In this document: piece after piece, positions 60,664-64,000 of the stretch
How positions within the stretch are numbered: the first letter of the stretch is position 1
How the letters are laid out: every line of letters begins with the position of its first letter
Assembly: GCF_040529055.1 (NCBI RefSeq)
Contig: NZ_CP132342.1
Span: 2,478,001 to 2,542,000 of the forward strand
Source: Xanthomonas sontii
GTDB taxonomy: Bacteria > Pseudomonadota > Gammaproteobacteria > Xanthomonadales > Xanthomonadaceae
Reading direction: 5' to 3'
DNA length: 64,000 nucleotides
The notes under the pieces: model-generated
Databases searched by the model: none
What the model was told of the DNA's origin: nothing
Seen by the model: the letters and a program-made list of their open reading frames with translations, nothing else
Made by a program: the position numbers and the translations under genes

Positions 60664-63069
60664 AAAGGTGAACTGCAGGCGCTCGATTTCGTCGTTGTCT
60701 TCCTTCTTCAACGGAATCGCATAGCTGATCGAGATCGGGCCGACCGGGGCCCGCCACAGCAGGGCGATACCGGTGGAGGCGCGCAACTGGTTGGACTTGA
60801 AGTTGTCCACGCCATTGAACACGTTGCCGACGTCCACGAACGCCGAAATGCGCGCCGACGGGCTGTCGAACAGCTTCGGGAAGTACATTTCCGCCGAGCC
60901 CACGGTCTTGAACGAGCCGCCCAGCGGCTGGCCGCGGCGGTACGAGGCGGTGGCCTCCGAGCGCGGGCCGAGGGTGTTGTCCTCGAAGCCGCGGACCGAG
61001 TTGGTGCCGCCGGCGTAGAAGTTCTCGTAGAACGGCAGGCCCGAGGCGGTGACGCTGCGGATCAGGTTGGAGCCGTTGCAGGCCTGCGGGTTGTAGGTCG
61101 TCGTGCCTTGCGCATCGCTGGTGTAGGTGCCGCAGATGTCGCGCGACACGTCGCTGCCGTAGCTGTCGCCGTAGCCGAACTCCGCGCGGGTGTTGAGCAC
61201 CAGCGCCGGCGAGATCGGCCAGTACTTGGAGATCTGGTAGTTGAGCTTCCAGTACTCCACGGTCGAACCGGGCAGGGTGGCTTCCAGGCCCACACGCTGG
61301 TACATGCCGCGGGTGGGCATGAAGTAGTCGTTGCGGGTGTCGCGCGCCCAGCCGAGCTCGCTGCGCCAGGCGTGGAAGGTCTTGGTCCCGATCGCGTCGA
61401 TGTAGTTGATGATCGCCTGCGGGGTGAAGCCCGGATAGGTGGTGATCTGGTTGCTGTCCACGCCGAACATCAGCGAGACGCTGTCGGTCTCGGTGATCGG
61501 CACGCCGAAGATCACCTGCGCCGCGCCGTTGGTGCTGTTGTACTGCGCGGTGCCGAAGTCGGAGTAGTCCAGCTTGCGCCACGACAGGTTGTAGCCCAGC
61601 GACACGCCGTCGTCGGTGAAGAACGGGTTGGTGTAGGAGAACGCGTAGCGCTCCTGGTAGCTGCTGCGCGAGGCGTCCACCGCGACGCGGTTGCCGCCGC
61701 CGAGGAAGTTGTTCTGCGACAGCTGCACCGAGGTGGTGACGCCGTAGGTCTGCGAATAGCCCAGGCCGAAGGTGAAGCTGCCCGAGGTGGTCTCCTTGAC
61801 GTTGTAGACCACGTCGACCTTGTCGTTGCTGCCCGGCACCGGCGGGGTTTCCACGTCCACCGACTCGAAATAACCCAGGCGCTGCAGGCGGATCTTGGAG
61901 CGGTCGATCGCCGCCTGCGAGTACCAGGTGTCCTCGAACTGGCGCATTTCGCGGCGCAGCACTTCGTCGGAGGTGCGGGTGTTGCCGCGGAACACGATGC
62001 GCCGCACCGACACGCGCGGGCCCGGCGTCACCTGCAGGTTCACCGCCACCGTGCGCTTCTCGCGGTCGGTGGTCGGGATCGGGGTGACCTTGGCGAAGGC
62101 GTAGCCGATGTTGCTCAGGGTATTGGTGATGGCGTCGGAGCTGTATTCCAGCAGCGCGCGCGAGAAGGTGTCGCCGGCCTTGGGGATCACCAGCTTCTCG
62201 ATCTCTTCCTGCGGCAGGATGGTGTCGCCGGTGACCTTGATGTCGGAAATCTTGTACTGCTCGCCTTCGGTGATGCCGGCGGTCAGGTACATGTCGCGCT
62301 TGTCGGGGCTGATCGCCACCTGGGTGGAGTCGACGCTGAAGTCGACGTAGCCGCGGTCCAGGTACCAGGAGTTGAGCTTCTCCAGGTCGCCGGACAGCTT
62401 TTCCTTGGAGTACTGGTCGTCGCGGCGGTACCAGGACAGCCAGTTGTGCTCGCGCGACTCCCAGTTCTCCAGGATGTCCTTGTTGAGGAATTTCTCGGTG
62501 CCGATCAGGTTGACGTGGCGGATCTTGGCCGCCTTGCCTTCCTTGATCGCGATGGCCACGTCGACGCGGTTGCGGTCCAGCGGGCTCACCGTCGGGGTGA
62601 TCTCGACGTTGTACTTGCCGCGGTTGTTGTACTGGCGGGTCAGCTCCTGGGTCACCCGGTCCAGGCTCAGCCGGTCGAAGGTGCCGCCTTCGCTGAGGCC
62701 GATGTCGGACAGGCCCTTGAGCAGTTCCTCGCTCTTGATGTCCTTGTTGCCGGTGACGGTCAGCTTGTTGATCGCCGGGCGCTCCTTGACCGTGACCACC
62801 AGGATGTTGCCCTGGCGGTCGACGCGCACGTCCTCGAAGAAGCCGGTGCGGTACAGGGCACGGATCGCCTCGGCGACCTTGGCCTCGTCCACGGTGTCGC
62901 CGCGTTCCACCGGCAGGTAGGTGAACACGGTGCCGGACGAAATGCGTTGCAGCCCGTCGACGCGGATGTCGCTGGCGGTGAAGGGCTCCGCTACCTGGGC
63001 CAGGGCCGGCAGGCTGAGGCTGGCGGCGAGGGCGAGGGCAAGCAGGCGGCGAGTGGGAAATCTCGTCAT
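60649..63069 (-). CDS. bamA: Outer membrane protein assembly factor BamA
   Basis: An 806-aa Omp85 protein. A signal peptide (RRLLALALAASLSLPALA) is followed by five POTRA domains (residues about 25-425) and a 16-strand barrel ending in the aromatic GGQF. The barrel contains the Omp85 motif region VRGFEDNTLGPR. BamA inserts beta-barrel proteins into the outer membrane. I chose the ATG at 63067-63069 for the signal peptide; an ATG at 63153 overlaps the rseP stop (ATGA) but would add 28 unsuited residues. Confidence 0.96.
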   Translation of the reverse strand: MTRFPTRRLLALALAASLSLPALAQVAEPFTASDIRVDGLQRISSGTVFTYLPVERGDTVDEAKVAEAIRALYRTGFFEDVRVDRQGNILVVTVKERPAINKLTVTGNKDIKSEELLKGLSDIGLSEGGTFDRLSLDRVTQELTRQYNNRGKYNVEITPTVSPLDRNRVDVAIAIKEGKAAKIRHVNLIGTEKFLNKDILENWESREHNWLSWYRRDDQYSKEKLSGDLEKLNSWYLDRGYVDFSVDSTQVAISPDKRDMYLTAGITEGEQYKISDIKVTGDTILPQEEIEKLVIPKAGDTFSRALLEYSSDAITNTLSNIGYAFAKVTPIPTTDREKRTVAVNLQVTPGPRVSVRRIVFRGNTRTSDEVLRREMRQFEDTWYSQAAIDRSKIRLQRLGYFESVDVETPPVPGSNDKVDVVYNVKETTSGSFTFGLGYSQTYGVTTSVQLSQNNFLGGGNRVAVDASRSSYQERYAFSYTNPFFTDDGVSLGYNLSWRKLDYSDFGTAQYNSTNGAAQVIFGVPITETDSVSLMFGVDSNQITTYPGFTPQAIINYIDAIGTKTFHAWRSELGWARDTRNDYFMPTRGMYQRVGLEATLPGSTVEYWKLNYQISKYWPISPALVLNTRAEFGYGDSYGSDVSRDICGTYTSDAQGTTTYNPQACNGSNLIRSVTASGLPFYENFYAGGTNSVRGFEDNTLGPRSEATASYRRGQPLGGSFKTVGSAEMYFPKLFDSPSARISAFVDVGNVFNGVDNFKSNQLRASTGIALLWRAPVGPISISYAIPLKKEDNDEIERLQFTFGGQF

Positions 63070-63149
63070 GTCACGTCCGGTAGAGGTCGATATCGTTGTT
63101 GCATGGGCGCCGGCGCAAGACGACAGCGGGTCGAGTGGATCGGCGCGGG

Positions 63150-64000
63150 TCATCGCAGGGCCTGGCCGAAGAGGTCGTTGTAGAACGCCAACCCCATCAG
63201 TCCTGCCAGCAACGTCAGGCCCACGAATTGCCCCGCCGCCATGGCGCGCTCGCTCAGCGGGCTGCCCTTGACCAACTCGATAAGGTAATACAGCAAGTGC
63301 CCGCCGTCCAAGATCGGGATCGGCAGCAGGTTCATGATCGCCAGGCTCAGCGACAGCAGCGCCAGGAAATTCAGGAACCAGTCCGGGCCCTGCTTGGCCG
63401 AGACGTTGGCGACCTTGGCGATTGTGATCGGGCCGGACACGTTCTTCAGCGAGGCCTCGCCGGTCAGCATGCGGCGCAGGATGCCGAGCGTGTCGCCGGC
63501 CAGCCGGCCGGTCTCGCGGAAGGCGACCGGGATCGCCGCCAGCGGGCCGTAGCGCAGGGTGGCGTCGTAGGCCGGGCGGCGCTGCTCGCCGATGGCCACG
63601 CCCAGCGTCCAGCGCGGCGCGCCGGGGCCGGCGGCCTGCTTGAGATGGACGTCCAGGGCCAGGCGCTCACCGTTGCGCTCGACCTCGATCAGGCCGTTGC
63701 CGCCGCCGCGGCCCAGGGCCTGCACCTGCGGTGCGACCTGGTCGGCGCTGGTGATCGGGGTGCCGTCCACCGCCAGCACGCGGTCGCCGGGGCGCAGCAC
63801 GCCGTCGGCGGCCGAGCCGGCGGTGACGTTGGCGATGACCGCCGGCTGCAGGGTGAAGCGCCAGGTCAGGCCGGCCAGGGCCGGCACCTGCTGCTCGTCG
63901 AAGCCGACCGGCAACTGCGACAGGCGCAGGGTCCGGGTATGGCTGGCGCCGTCCTGCGCGTCCTCGGTCTGCACCGGCACGTCCTCGCGGTCCATGGCGG
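63150..64000 (-). CDS. rseP: RseP site-2 protease, C-terminal part
   Basis: The gene runs off the right edge; about 283 codons are visible. A PDZ domain (VLRPGDRVLAVDGTPITSADQV) and the C-terminal membrane motif NLLPIPILDGGHLLYYL with the second zinc ligand are present; the N-terminal HEXXH is outside the window. RseP cleaves the anti-sigma factor RseA and signal peptide remnants, linking envelope stress to the sigma-E response. Its position immediately upstream of bamA matches the conserved order. Confidence 0.94.
   Translation of the reverse strand, partial: AMDREDVPVQTEDAQDGASHTRTLRLSQLPVGFDEQQVPALAGLTWRFTLQPAVIANVTAGSAADGVLRPGDRVLAVDGTPITSADQVAPQVQALGRGGGNGLIEVERNGERLALDVHLKQAAGPGAPRWTLGVAIGEQRRPAYDATLRYGPLAAIPVAFRETGRLAGDTLGILRRMLTGEASLKNVSGPITIAKVANVSAKQGPDWFLNFLALLSLSLAIMNLLPIPILDGGHLLYYLIELVKGSPLSERAMAAGQFVGLTLLAGLMGLAFYNDLFGQALR

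Noticed and set aside
63070..63153. BamA start at the ATG overlapping rseP
   Set aside because: The added 28 residues precede a perfectly good signal peptide and do not resemble BamA.

Overview
This GC-rich window (about 70% GC in most lines I sampled) reads as a chromosomal segment of a Xanthomonas or very close Xanthomonadaceae relative. The main reasons are a C-terminal XVIPCD-type secretion domain, an intact AmgK/MurU pair, the ptsN-hprK-rapZ arrangement, REP-like GGCTTCAGCCGC elements, and abundant GGGAAT(C/G)GGGAAT repeats of the kind scattered through xanthomonad intergenic DNA. Species cannot be fixed from the window alone.

Layout. 1-9.9 kb is the conserved kds/lpt/rpoN/pts locus, on the minus strand in the order kdsD-kdsC-lptC-lptA-lptB-rpoN-hpf-ptsN-hprK-rapZ, with ibaG-murA diverging from kdsD. 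It covers Kdo precursor synthesis, the LPS transport bridge, sigma-54, ribosome hibernation and the nitrogen-PTS regulators. A low-GC two-gene island (3.4-4.5 kb) is wedged between lptB and rpoN. 10-20 kb holds two tandem DUF3108 proteins, purN and purM, a DUF2066 protein, a PerM-like permease, hda, and the murU-amgK cell-wall recycling pair, with an orphan 3' end of tRNA-fMet beside hda. 20-28.5 kb holds an M20 dipeptidase, a ComEA-like protein, HutD, an atypical response regulator, and a putative iron cassette (apbE, piuC, TonB receptor) behind a Fur-like site. 28.9-36 kb holds a class III aminotransferase diverging from an AsnC/Lrp regulator across a perfect 23-bp dyad, then queA, a DUF885 hydrolase and a DUF4349 lipoprotein.

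36-46.7 kb is the accessory part. It has a cupin-DUF2867 fusion under an ArsR repressor, an IS110-family element next to a perfect REP-like inverted repeat, a LysR/EamA pair, a low-GC patch with a frameshifted gene, a secreted cyclophilin, a putative type IV secretion effector with an XVIPCD tail, and a PadR-HAAS/sensor pair. 46.7-52 kb holds an intracellular PHB depolymerase, a methyltransferase, HemJ, a TPR membrane protein, accA and a lipoprotein. 52-64 kb is the conserved envelope operon rseP-bamA-lpxD-fabZ-lpxA-lpxB-rnhB followed by dnaE. No skp lies between bamA and lpxD; that gap instead holds a tandem repeat and three hairpins.

Functionally the two ends are linked: kdsD/kdsC, lpxD/A/B, lptA/B/C and bamA together make, export and insert LPS and outer-membrane proteins. 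The most interesting parts are the putative T4SS effector, the candidate bridge-RNA region of the IS110 element, the low-GC secreted-peptide island with a near-perfect Clp/CRP box, the degenerate receiver, the tRNA-fMet remnant, and repeat-derived peptides at the ends of LpxB, RnhB, Hda and MurU.
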